Assembly: GCA_965370495.1 (NCBI GenBank)
Contig: CBDUUV010000021.1
Span: forward strand, 1-27,864
Length of the DNA stretch: 27,864 bases
Source of the DNA: Krumholzibacterium sp965370495
GTDB lineage: Bacteria > Krumholzibacteriota > Krumholzibacteriia > Krumholzibacteriales > Krumholzibacteriaceae
Direction of reading: 5' to 3'
The stretch's first letter is position 1. Each line of letters opens with the position of its first letter. Below the pieces are notes generated by a model, which was given only the letters and a program-made list of their open reading frames with translations, searched no databases and was not told the DNA's origin. The translations under genes were made by a program, and so were the position numbers. Below are positions 1-7,628 of the stretch, one piece after another.

Positions 1-218
1 CCGGGAGTAAGTTGAGCCCCGGGTTCTCTGGAGGAAAAACCAAAAAACCCACGTCTGGTGCCGGGCATGGAAAACTCCCCGAACCCGTTGTGGATACAGC
101 CGATAAGGGCGTTGTTTGCGAAAAAGGGAATATCACTCCCGGTACCGGGAGTGGCAGAAATACTGGCACCTCAAGAAAGAACCGGGGCAAAAGGGATGCA
201 AAAAAACATAATCGCCAT
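1..218 (-). CDS. Possible partial ORF with an in-frame TGA (candidate selenoprotein or broken gene)
   Basis: On the minus strand one frame stays open from about 280 to the window edge except for a single TGA at 173-171. From the ATG at 218 it reads a short hydrophobic, signal-like start (MAIMFFCIPFAPVLS), then TGA, then a natural-looking stretch containing GSDIPFFANNALIG and FGEFSMPGTRRGFFGF. Codons after the TGA (GCC, ACC, GGC, AAC, ATC, TTC) resemble those of neighbouring genes. The competing frame that begins with ATG at 283, right after the stop of the upstream gene, is also open to the edge, but it is rich in Pro, Phe and rare codons and looks like a shadow. No start follows the TGA in this frame until an ATG near position 70. 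A 20-base palindrome begins 17 bases after the TGA. I do not recognise the family. It may be a second Sec-containing protein, a lipoprotein whose lipobox Cys codon is mutated, or not a gene. Confidence 0.3.
134..153 (-). other. Perfect 20-base palindrome/hairpin after the TGA at 173-171
   Basis: The arms CACTCCC and GGGAGTG flank GGTACC, so the RNA can form an 8-bp stem with a four-base GUAC loop. The loop starts 25 bases after the TGA and its first base is G, both compatible with bacterial SECIS rules. The alternative is a terminator-like hairpin: on the minus strand TTTTT follows seven bases beyond it, too far for a classic intrinsic terminator. Confidence 0.5.
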
Positions 219-283
219 ATCTCTAAAGCACTGATACAACTCCTCGAGATCAGAGCCGGCGGAGGTCTCCCGGCTGATTTCAT

Positions 284-1501
284 TTATAATTTCTCGAGAA
301 TGGAGGTTACGGTCTCCTCGAAATCCTCCGTGCCTCCGACAAGCCGTGCTCTCAACCCGCCATTCTCATCGATTATGAAGGTCGTTGGTGTATACATGGC
401 ATTCAGCGTGTTTCTCGCGTACGAGTGGCTGTCCAGCAACAGCGGGATAGTAACGTTCTTTTCCGAAAGGATCTCGCGCGTCTTACCCAGCATTCCCTTT
501 GCGTCCATCAGGAGAAGTTTGAAACCGAATCTGCTTTCGAGTTTTTTCAGCTCTTCCATTTGCGGCAACTCCGCAATACAGGGAGGTCAGGTAGGGCTCC
601 ACGCGCTGATCACCAGCTTTATCCCCCGGTAATCCGAAATGGTGTGTATTCTACCCCTGATATCGGTAAAACTCATATCCGGAACGAGCCCCTCATCACC
701 GAATCGATCTTTCAGGATTCTGTTTTCGAGGTTTTCCAGGCCGGGATATACAAGCGCGTACAGGCTATCGAGCCTGACATGTTCCCTGTAGCCGGGGGCA
801 CCGGCGACCAGCCTGATATACGATTCGAGGGCTTTCTCCCTGTCCCCCTTTTCCCACAGGTATCTGCCGAGAAGTTCATTGGAAAAGGTGTAGCGGGAAG
901 CCTTCTGAAGAATATCGAACGCTTTTTCCCTGGTCCCTTCCCTGTCATACAGTTCGGCCAGGACAGAGTGGATATGATCTTTTTTCAATTGATCGTCAGT
1001 ATTCTCCGCTGCTTTTTCCAGGCATCTCTGCGCGAGGCTCGATTTCCCCTTCTCTTCCATCAGGTAATAACCGAAATACAGAAACATCTTGTAATCAGAC
1101 TCTTCTGTATCCAGCAACTCTTCGGCGAGACTGACGGCCTTCTCCCTGTCGATGTTCCAGAAATAGGAGAATTTCCTGTACAGCAGTTCTCCCCTGACGG
1201 CAGGTTCATCTTCGCGTGACAGGGCCTCGTCAAACATGGACAATGCTCCATCGAGATCATTACAGTCAGCAGCCATTGTCTCCATGGCCCTGGTATATGC
1301 AAGCACACGGTACGGATGAGTTTCGTGCACCCTGGTGAATAGTTCCAGGCGCTCAATCCTCCTGGCGGGATCTTTGATCCCTGAAGCAGTTTCGAGTTCC
1401 TCCAGGAGATACAGATCATTAGTATCCTTACTCCCCGAACATCCCGAAAGAATTATGGCAAGGAACACGAACAGGCTGGCCGAAAACAATAATTTATGCA
1501 A
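284..1501 (-). CDS. Selenocysteine-containing (UxxC) TPR lipoprotein with C-terminal TlpA-like thioredoxin domain
   Basis: Two adjacent open stretches, 590-1537 and 284-586, lie in the same frame and are separated only by the TGA at 589-587. Read through, the junction is WSPT-U-PPC followed by IAELPQMEELKKLESRFG. This is the TlpA/ResA active-site layout with Sec in place of the first Cys of CxxC (U305, C308). The cis-Pro motif YTPTTFIID follows about 75 residues later, as expected. Start: TTG at 1501, preceded by AGGAGAGGG at 9 bases, gives MHKLLFSASLF and lipobox LSGC (lipidated Cys21), so an envelope-anchored protein of 405 residues; a TTG at 1537 is also possible. Residues about 30-265 are helical, TPR-like repeats. 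TGA is an ordinary stop elsewhere in the window, so genome-wide recoding is unlikely. A hairpin of SECIS type follows. Last gene of the glycan operon, 88 bases after the glycosyltransferase. Likely a periplasmic thiol/selenol oxidoreductase; the substrate is unknown. A Cys-to-TGA mutation or sequencing error is the main alternative. Confidence 0.82.
560..589 (-). promoter_or_regulatory. UGA codon plus candidate bacterial SECIS hairpin
   Basis: The TGA at 589-587 is followed by ten bases and then TTGCGG-AGTTG-CCGCAA, a perfect 6-bp stem (576-571 with 565-560) closed by a five-base loop. The loop begins after 16 bases, at the lower edge of the 16-37 base window known for bacterial SECIS elements. 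It has G at its second position, where a conserved G is expected. The CCTCCC before it and GGAAG after it could extend the helix below an internal loop. Folding and SelB binding are inferred. Confidence 0.65.
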
Positions 1502-1503
1502 TG

Positions 1504-1575
1504 CTACACGCCCTCTCCTGGCGGACAATTCTCCCAATGCACCTTTTTCTCTGTGGATAATGCTTCCTGAATCAT
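1504..1575 (-). CDS. Possible 23-residue ORF just upstream of the selenoprotein gene
   Basis: ATG at 1575 is preceded by AAGAGGG at four bases and opens a short frame (MIQEALSTEKKVHWENCPPG, then EGV). It stops with TAG two bases before the TTG start of the selenoprotein gene. The spacing would allow translational coupling. No family is recognisable and a frame this short can arise by chance. Confidence 0.15.
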   Translation of the reverse strand: MIQEALSTEKKVHWENCPPGEGV

Positions 1576-1589
1576 ACAGCCCTCTTTTT

Positions 1590-2726
1590 TCAGCAAAGTT
1601 GCCCGGCCTTCGACCTGATAAGGGATACCATAGCCTCAGAACGGGTCTGCCAGCTGCTTTTCCGGGCGAATTCCCTCAGCTTCTCCCTGTCAGCCCCCTT
1701 ATCCAGCGCTTTATGTATGCTGTCGATGAATTCTTCCTTTGTTTCGGCGAGATAAACAATATCCCCGAGTTCTTCCATTTCTTCCGCGAATTTGTATGTG
1801 ACTATCGGCCTTTCAGCTGCCGCGTATTCGTAGAGTTTGTTGGGATCGGCCATCCGCATAAGTTCGTTCATCTGGAGTGGAATCATGGATACGTCAAGGG
1901 CGGCTATATATGCCCCGAGTTTTTCATATGGCTTGGATCCCAGGTAATGTACATTCCCGCGCTTTTCCATGATGTTCATCAGTTCTTTTCTGCGCGGCTC
2001 GAACAACGGCCCGAAAAGAACTATCGAGGCATCCCGGAAAGTACCGGCAATCAGGTCAAGCAGTTCCATATCAAACCAGGGGGCGATCGCTCCCGAATAC
2101 CCAAGGAGAGGCCGTTTGAAGGCTTTCATCTCATCCGGCTCGCCTTCCCCAATAGCCGCCATGAACAGCTCGTAGTCAACACCGTTGCCTATATACCGAA
2201 CATCCTTCACTCCCATGCTTTTCAACCTGCCGACCAGTCCGCGGCTGACCGCGACAACCGTATCTGCCATAGCGGCAAGCCGGCTGAAATACTTTCCTGC
2301 CCAGGCGGGTGTACCGGGAAATTCCATTGGATCGTCATTGCAGTCATACAGGCTGAAGGCGCGGGGAAAGAAGGGCAGGATCGCAGAATAGTAGATATTC
2401 GAAATATAGAAAACCCTGTCTTGCCGCGAAAAACCTGTCACAAGAAGGATCCACTTGACCCAGACGAAAAGAACGAGGTTCCACAGGAAGCGCGCGGGCG
2501 GCAGGGAGAATATCTTTTTCAGCACTTTCTGTGGAAAATTCTTGAAGACGGGTATGCAGACATGCGTGACATTGCCATCTTTCAGAGGCCTGAAATTGTT
2601 CTTCTTTCCGGCAACAACACTGGAAAGAAACAGGATATCCCAGTCATCCGGAAAACGGCTTATGATCTGCTGTTTCCGCGTCCTGACATAACGCCACTGG
2701 ATCTCGGAAAAACAAACTACTTTCAA
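1590..2726 (-). CDS. Glycosyltransferase (GT-B fold, TuaH/GT1-like)
   Basis: A cytoplasmic GT-B type glycosyltransferase of 378 residues that probably adds a sugar to a surface glycan. The N-terminal Rossmann half starts MKVVCFSEIQW and has a membrane-associating hydrophobic stretch around residues 90-105. The middle has DTVVAVSRGLVGRL and YIGNGVDYELF, typical of acceptor/linker segments. The C-terminal donor half has LLGYSGAIAPWFD and the nucleotide-sugar motif MADPNKLYEYAAAERPIV. The longest frame starts at GTG 2753, but TTG at 2726 has a better site (AGGGACAGG six bases upstream) and gives a canonical N terminus. It follows the aminotransferase stop by 37 bases and ends 88 bases before the selenoprotein, so it is in the same operon. 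Donor and acceptor cannot be told from sequence. Confidence 0.85.
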   Translation of the reverse strand: MKVVCFSEIQWRYVRTRKQQIISRFPDDWDILFLSSVVAGKKNNFRPLKDGNVTHVCIPVFKNFPQKVLKKIFSLPPARFLWNLVLFVWVKWILLVTGFSRQDRVFYISNIYYSAILPFFPRAFSLYDCNDDPMEFPGTPAWAGKYFSRLAAMADTVVAVSRGLVGRLKSMGVKDVRYIGNGVDYELFMAAIGEGEPDEMKAFKRPLLGYSGAIAPWFDMELLDLIAGTFRDASIVLFGPLFEPRRKELMNIMEKRGNVHYLGSKPYEKLGAYIAALDVSMIPLQMNELMRMADPNKLYEYAAAERPIVTYKFAEEMEELGDIVYLAETKEEFIDSIHKALDKGADREKLREFARKSSWQTRSEAMVSLIRSKAGQLC

Positions 2727-2763
2727 CCCGAACCTGTCCCTTTTGCACTCCACCGCATCGTGT

Positions 2764-3876
2764 TCATTCTGTGATTTTCATGAACTCTTTTATCTTTTCA
2801 ACAACATAATCCTGCTCTGCTTCAGCAAGTTCCGTATAAATGGGTATAGCCAGTGTCTGCCGGGCCGCCTCCTCGGCATTGGGCAGGTCTCCCTCGGCGC
2901 CACCGAGAAAACTGAAACATTTCTGAAGGTGAAGGGGTACCGGATAATAGATCTCGCACCCGATCCCCTGCTCGCCGAGAAACGATTTCAACCCGTCGCG
3001 CTTCCCGGTACGGATCACATACTGGTTATATATGCTGACATTTTCCTTCCCGATGACCGGAACCGTGATTCCTTCTACACCCGATAATCTCTCCTTGTAA
3101 TAATCCGCGTTCTTTCTTCGCCCACTGCTCCACCGGTCGAGGTATTTCATCTTGACCATCAGAACAGCTGCCTGGAGAGCGTCAAGCCTGCTGTTGATGC
3201 CGATAACATCGTGGTAATATCTTTCATGACCGCCATGATTTCTCAGCATCCGGCATTTCGCCGCAAACCCGGCGTCATCTGTCACTATCATCCCGCCGTC
3301 ACCGCACCCACCCAGGTTCTTGGAAGGGAAAAACGAAAAACATCCGGCTCTTCCGAGAGAACCCGCTCTGCGTCCCTTGTATGTCGCCCCTATCGACTGG
3401 CAGGCATCCTCGATCAGGGGTATCCCTCTGCCTGCCACCGTCTCATTGAGAGCATCCATATCGGCTGTCTGGCCAAACAGGTGGACGGCAAGGACCGCCT
3501 TTGTACGGTCATTAACCGCCCCGGCCACTTTCTTCGGATCGATGTTGTACGTCCCGGGGTCGATATCGACCATGACCGGTTTCGCTCCCAGCCTCGTGAT
3601 CGAACTGACGGTGGAAAAAAAAGTGTATGGAGTAGTGATCACTTCGTCTCCGGAACCGATATCAAGGGCCATAAGCGCCAGAAGGATCGCATCGGAACCG
3701 GAAGCGACGCCCACCGCATGGGAAACGCCGCAATAAAGCGCGACCATGTTTTCAAATTCTTCTACTTTCGGGCCAAGAATAAAATATTGCGATTCAAAGA
3801 CTCCTGAGACAGCCTCGCTGATTTCATTCCTGATCCCTTCATGCTGTGATACCAGGTCGAGCAATTTTACCTTCAT
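2764..3876 (-). CDS. DegT/DnrJ/EryC1/StrS family sugar aminotransferase
   Basis: A PLP-dependent enzyme of 370 residues that transfers an amino group to a keto group on a nucleotide-activated sugar, making amino sugars for surface polysaccharides. The family motifs are intact: SGSDAILLAL near residue 60, the PLP-contacting EDACQSIGA (Asp157), and SFFPSKNLGG with the Schiff-base Lys186, followed by GDGGMIVTDD. The length is normal. Its ATG overlaps the stop of the upstream glycosyltransferase (ATGA at 3876-3873), with AAGGGAAGAA just before it, indicating translational coupling. The product sugar cannot be predicted from the sequence. Confidence 0.92.
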   Translation of the reverse strand: MKVKLLDLVSQHEGIRNEISEAVSGVFESQYFILGPKVEEFENMVALYCGVSHAVGVASGSDAILLALMALDIGSGDEVITTPYTFFSTVSSITRLGAKPVMVDIDPGTYNIDPKKVAGAVNDRTKAVLAVHLFGQTADMDALNETVAGRGIPLIEDACQSIGATYKGRRAGSLGRAGCFSFFPSKNLGGCGDGGMIVTDDAGFAAKCRMLRNHGGHERYYHDVIGINSRLDALQAAVLMVKMKYLDRWSSGRRKNADYYKERLSGVEGITVPVIGKENVSIYNQYVIRTGKRDGLKSFLGEQGIGCEIYYPVPLHLQKCFSFLGGAEGDLPNAEEAARQTLAIPIYTELAEAEQDYVVEKIKEFMKITE

Positions 3877-5084
3877 TTCTTCCCTTTTCTCCTGTCAGCC
3901 AACCCTCTGTATAACCTTTTCAGATCGCCACTCGTACTGTCCCAGTTATAACGGTCGAGGAAAGCAGCTTGTCCTGCTTTCCCGGTCTTCCTCCGGAGAT
4001 CTTCATCTTTGTATAACCTTATGATACATTGCGCCAGTTCTTCCGGAGAATCGTGTTTGAACACAAGTCCGCCGTCGGCATCCTCGATGACCCTCTTCAA
4101 GGGCGGGCAATCGCTCACGATCACCGGTTTTTCCACCATCATGTACTGAAAAATCTTGTGCGGTATGGTCGTGTCGGTATGTGGATTCCTGGAATGGGGA
4201 ACGAGGCATATCCTGCTCGAATCGATGTAGCTCCATATCTTTTCGAAAGGCTGCCACCCCGGCATCTCTACCAGGTCACCGCATCCGAGACTGTCCACCA
4301 GTCTTTTCAGGTAATCCATATACGGCTTGTTACGGTTACCGACCAGGACTACCTTCAACCGGGGCACTTTATCCCTGAGCAGCGGCAGAGAACGTATTAC
4401 AATATCAAGACCTCTGTGGGGAGCGAACCCGCCGATATAGGAAACCATGAACCGATCCCTGTACTGGCCGGTTATATCCGGATCGAGAGGTATATTAATT
4501 CTTTCCACATGAGCCGTATTGGGTACTATAAATATTTTCTCGGCAGGGATCCCGAGATTCGTTATCCGTTCCTTCGACTCTTCTATGACTGCTATAACCG
4601 CGTCGGACCGGGAAAGCGCTTCACGCTCATAACGGGCCCATCTTTTGAAATTGTAAATCGTCTTTTTCTTCAGCCTGTTCGTATACCAGACCTGCAGCCC
4701 CCCGGGATAATTCTCATGCATATCGGCAACGACAGGTACCCCGAGTTCATTTCCGACCCGGAGCGCTTCGCCGACAAGGGGAAGATCATGAATGTGAAGG
4801 ACTTCTATACCACGTGAAGCAACAAAATCACGGATCGCGGTTCTCCACATCGGATCACGATAAGTATAGGAAAATGTGTACCTGTGCCATTTCTCCCGCA
4901 ACCTGCCCATCTCCACTTGACGGAGCATCTTAATTCCGTCCACTTCTTCAGTCTCTCGCTGGGAACGTCCTTTCTCGAGAAGAAGATGGACTTCGTGACC
5001 CTCGGCAATCAGTGTCCCGGCTTCCTTCTCGATCCTGATGTCAGGTGGCGGGATCTTTCCCTTCAGTATCATTCCTATCCGCAC
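3873..5084 (-). CDS. GT4-type glycosyltransferase
   Basis: A cytoplasmic GT-B glycosyltransferase of 403 residues, first gene of the glycan operon. The N-terminal half shows MRIGMILKGKIPPPDIRIEK, HIHDLPLVGEAL and VVADMHENYPGG, the acceptor-side pattern of GT4 enzymes, with DAVIAVIEESKERI at the domain boundary. The donor half has VSYIGGFAPHRGLDIVIRS, LKVVLVGNRNK, and the HKIFQYMMVEKPVIVSDCPP segment with the E-x7-E-like region that binds the nucleotide-sugar. The start is GTG at 5084; the RBS is weak. A candidate sigma70-like promoter lies about 50 bases upstream. Sugar specificity is not visible. Confidence 0.9.
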   Translation of the reverse strand: MRIGMILKGKIPPPDIRIEKEAGTLIAEGHEVHLLLEKGRSQRETEEVDGIKMLRQVEMGRLREKWHRYTFSYTYRDPMWRTAIRDFVASRGIEVLHIHDLPLVGEALRVGNELGVPVVADMHENYPGGLQVWYTNRLKKKTIYNFKRWARYEREALSRSDAVIAVIEESKERITNLGIPAEKIFIVPNTAHVERINIPLDPDITGQYRDRFMVSYIGGFAPHRGLDIVIRSLPLLRDKVPRLKVVLVGNRNKPYMDYLKRLVDSLGCGDLVEMPGWQPFEKIWSYIDSSRICLVPHSRNPHTDTTIPHKIFQYMMVEKPVIVSDCPPLKRVIEDADGGLVFKHDSPEELAQCIIRLYKDEDLRRKTGKAGQAAFLDRYNWDSTSGDLKRLYRGLADRRKGKK

Positions 5085-5138
5085 AGTATCTATCCGATCT
5101 GATAAACTATCTTATCTCAAACCACAGGTCGCCAGAGG

Positions 5139-5168
5139 ATAATACAGTTTTGTCCCGTTCGGATTCAA
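5139..5168 (-). promoter_or_regulatory. Candidate sigma70-like promoter of the glycan/selenoprotein operon
   Basis: On the minus strand TTGAAT (5168-5163) and TATTAT (5144-5139) are separated by 18 bases. Transcription would begin near 5132, giving a leader of about 48 bases before the GTG at 5084. Confidence 0.45.
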
Positions 5169-5178
5169 TACAAATCAT

Positions 5179-5210
5179 TTGTACCATCTCAACAAAAAAC
5201 CTTGTATAAT
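5179..5210 (+). promoter_or_regulatory. Candidate promoter of the rlmD-like gene
   Basis: A perfect TATAAT at 5205-5210 lies in the divergent gap. The best -35 match, TTGTAC at 5179-5184, is 20 bases away, longer than ideal, so the -10 is better supported than the -35. Confidence 0.4.
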
Positions 5211-5333
5211 TCCTGGCATAGAGTTCGGGCCACCTCAAAGCAGAGTACTATCAGCAGAAGAAGCATTCTGCCGGATTTGTGAGGCATGAGGCGGCCTGTT
5301 ATATGTTCCGTGATGGGAGAGGAAAAAAAGCCA

Positions 5334-6485
5334 GTGAGCAAGAACACAGTAACAATCAAGAAAGTGATATATGGAGGTTTCGGCCTTGCTCACCATGAAG
5401 GCGAAACGCTGTTCGTACCATATACCGCACCCGGTGACGTAATAGAATTTGCTGTAACTTCCCGTAAAAAGAAATGCCTCTATGGCGAGATTCTCAATAT
5501 CGTAGAGCCCTCACCCGCAAGGATCACTCCGGAGTGCCCCGTTTTCAGCAAATGCGGCGGGTGCCACTTTCTCCATATCGGTTATGACGATGAAATCGAG
5601 ATCAAGAAAGCGACCGTGCTTGAAAGCCTGAAAAGGATAGGCAGGATCGATATCGAAATAAAAGATGTTATCGTATCTCCATCCCGCTCCGGATACAGAA
5701 ACCACTCAATCTTCTGGTTCGACCCTGAGGGAAAACCGGGATTCAAGATACGGGAATCCTCAACTGTCGTCCCATTTCCGGAAGAAGGCTGCCTGCTTCT
5801 TCCTGAAAAGATGAGGGAGGCGATCCGCAACATTCCCGATGAATTCCGAAATACCAGCTCCGGGATACGTGTACGGATGGACAAGTATGACGCAATCAAT
5901 TTCTGGGGACTCAAAGGATACGTCAGCCCGCCGGATCTCCTCATGGAGGCGGGAGGGTATAATTTTCCGGTTAGCCCTGAGGCCTTTTTCCAGATAAACA
6001 GGTATCTGAATGACGACCTTATCAAGCTGGCCCTGTCGCTGCCGACCGGGATCAGGAGAAACCTTGTCGATCTCTATTGCGGCGTCGGGTTTTTTACGTT
6101 CCCTCTTTCGAAAATCGCCGAAAAAACCATTGGCATCGAACGCAATCCCCAGACAATCAGCAACGCCCTGGCTGCACTGAAACTCAACAGCATTGAGAAC
6201 GTAAGATTCAGAAAGGGAACTGCCGAAAGAGAAATCCACAACGTCCGCGAGGCCGACCTGCTGATAGCAGACCCTCCCCGCTCGGGCATACCGCTTTCGG
6301 TTCTGAAAGGGATTATCAGGTTGAGGCCCCGGGAGTTGATAATGGTATCATGTGAACCGCCGACCTTCTCAAGGGACTCAGCGAGACTCATCGATGCCGG
6401 ATATATCCTTTCAAGCGTCAATCTGGTGGATATGTTCCCCGGCACCTACCATGTCGAGACGGTAGGGTTGTTCCGCAGAAGTTGA
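5334..6485 (+). CDS. rlmD: 23S rRNA (uracil-C5)-methyltransferase, RlmD/RumA (TrmA-superfamily) type
   Basis: A SAM-dependent enzyme that makes 5-methyluridine in rRNA (tRNA in some relatives). An N-terminal TRAM domain (first 60 residues, KKVIYGGFGLAHHEGE) is followed by the [4Fe-4S] ligands: C68, C74 and C77 in CPVFSKCGGC, plus C153 in EEGC. The methyltransferase half has FFQIN, the SAM loop VDLYCGVGFF, ADPPRSG and the catalytic Cys340 in VSCEPPTFSRD. I numbered from GTG at 5334, which has GGGAGAGG eleven bases upstream and lies right at the TRAM domain; ATGs at 5286 and 5313 are in frame but lack good sites. It is the only plus-strand gene between two minus-strand blocks and converges on the phosphofructokinase gene with a 22-base gap. 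RlmD versus RlmC/TrmA specificity is inferred from the Fe-S/TRAM layout. Confidence 0.88.
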   Translation: MSKNTVTIKKVIYGGFGLAHHEGETLFVPYTAPGDVIEFAVTSRKKKCLYGEILNIVEPSPARITPECPVFSKCGGCHFLHIGYDDEIEIKKATVLESLKRIGRIDIEIKDVIVSPSRSGYRNHSIFWFDPEGKPGFKIRESSTVVPFPEEGCLLLPEKMREAIRNIPDEFRNTSSGIRVRMDKYDAINFWGLKGYVSPPDLLMEAGGYNFPVSPEAFFQINRYLNDDLIKLALSLPTGIRRNLVDLYCGVGFFTFPLSKIAEKTIGIERNPQTISNALAALKLNSIENVRFRKGTAEREIHNVREADLLIADPPRSGIPLSVLKGIIRLRPRELIMVSCEPPTFSRDSARLIDAGYILSSVNLVDMFPGTYHVETVGLFRRS

Positions 6486-6507
6486 TAACCGGCGCCGGGA
6501 CGAAACG

Positions 6508-7590
6508 CTAGCATTCCTTGTCTACCCATTTTATTTTGACATTCAACCTGTCGGTATCGTAATGGTCTTTCACATTGACCAGGCTGGGAGATTTCCTGAC
6601 CTCCGAGAGCGGTACTTTTGTAAGCCTGGAATGCATTATCGACACCATGTATCCGGTATCCCCGTTCTTCAGCATCTCGACGGCACCATTACCGAAGCGC
6701 CTCCCGACCTGCCTGTCTTTCTGTGAAGGAGGAGCGCCACGCTGAAGATACGCGAGGGCCGAATACCGGGTATGGTGAAATCTGTGTTCCATCACCCCCT
6801 TGAGGTAGTTGCCGACACCGCCGAGGCTGTAGTGCCCGAATTCATCGAGTTTCGCGTCTTTTCTGACCTCTTCCTCACCGACAACATGCGCACCCTCGGC
6901 TACCACTATTATTTTATAGCAATGCTCAAAACCGATACCGCTGCTGAAATCGAGTTTTTCCTGGATCACCGAAGACAGCTTGTCAATAGTGAATTCGTAT
7001 TCCGGAATAAGTATTACATCCGCGAATGCTGCTTCCCCACCGCGCAGCGCCAGCCAACCCGCATGGCGGCCCATTACCTCGAGAAAAAACATCGTCTGAT
7101 GAGATGCTGCTGACTGAGCGATCCGCTCCGTGCATTCCGTGATGACATTAAGCGCCGTATCGTATCCAAGTGAATACTCAGTACCGGCAAGGTCACGGTC
7201 GATTGTTTTCGGTATACCGATAACGGATACTCCCCGGTCGGCGAGAATCGCCGCGGCACCCAGGGTATCGTCACCACCTATGGCTATGATGGCATCGAGT
7301 TTTAGTTTCTTGATATTCTTCAGAACGGTGTCCGTCCTGTCATTTTTCTCAGAAACAGGATTTGTTCTGCTGCACAGCAATTTGCTTCCACCCAGCCTGC
7401 TGTATTCACGGATTATTTCGGGGCCCAATTCGACAATATGCTGTTTGTTGTCCTCGACTGTAAGAGCCTCCCAACCCCGCTTCAAACCGATTATCCTGTA
7501 ACCGTATACCGAGGCTCTTTCAACGACTCCGGCGATAGCCGGATTCAGTCCCGGCGCGTCACCTCCACCTGTAAGCACTCCTATCTTCAT
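6508..7590 (-). CDS. pfp: 6-phosphofructokinase, probably pyrophosphate-dependent
   Basis: Phosphorylates fructose 6-phosphate to fructose 1,6-bisphosphate in the cytoplasm. Of 360 residues, the N terminus is MKIGVLTGGGDAPGLN. Donor-specificity positions are GGDDT (Asp108) and PKTIDRD (Lys128). Gly at both sites marks ATP enzymes, whereas Asp and Lys are the pair seen in PPi-dependent, reversible enzymes. The catalytic TID segment (Asp131) and MGRHAGW are present. TIDRD has Arg where Asn is usual. The frame extends to 7689, but ATG 7590 has GGAGGGGG just upstream and begins at the conserved motif. It lies 38 bases after the thioredoxin-like gene, so the two are probably co-transcribed. Phosphoryl donor is predicted from residues only. 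Confidence 0.9.
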   Translation of the reverse strand: MKIGVLTGGGDAPGLNPAIAGVVERASVYGYRIIGLKRGWEALTVEDNKQHIVELGPEIIREYSRLGGSKLLCSRTNPVSEKNDRTDTVLKNIKKLKLDAIIAIGGDDTLGAAAILADRGVSVIGIPKTIDRDLAGTEYSLGYDTALNVITECTERIAQSAASHQTMFFLEVMGRHAGWLALRGGEAAFADVILIPEYEFTIDKLSSVIQEKLDFSSGIGFEHCYKIIVVAEGAHVVGEEEVRKDAKLDEFGHYSLGGVGNYLKGVMEHRFHHTRYSALAYLQRGAPPSQKDRQVGRRFGNGAVEMLKNGDTGYMVSIMHSRLTKVPLSEVRKSPSLVNVKDHYDTDRLNVKIKWVDKEC

Positions 7591-7628
7591 CCTGCCCCCT
7601 CCATTCAAAACATGTATAATGCCTGACG

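Noticed and set aside
587..589. TGA explained by a recoded genetic code (TGA as Trp or Gly)
   Set aside because: Several intact genes here end in TGA (for example those ending at 1590, 2764, 6485, 17704 and 19086), so TGA is a normal stop.
587..589. Frameshift between two ORFs as explanation of the split thioredoxin gene
   Set aside because: Both parts are in the same frame and separated only by the one TGA codon, so no frameshift is needed.
12..632. 206-codon plus-strand frame at the left edge
   Set aside because: It runs antisense through the thioredoxin domain of the selenoprotein gene and has no family features; a shadow frame.
1552..1560. Perfect DnaA-box match (TTATCCACA on the minus strand)
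   Set aside because: A single box without a cluster, an AT-rich unwinding element or dnaA/dnaN nearby; likely chance.
1335..2774. 479-codon plus-strand frame
   Set aside because: Antisense to a clear glycosyltransferase with motifs; the protein has no recognisable features.
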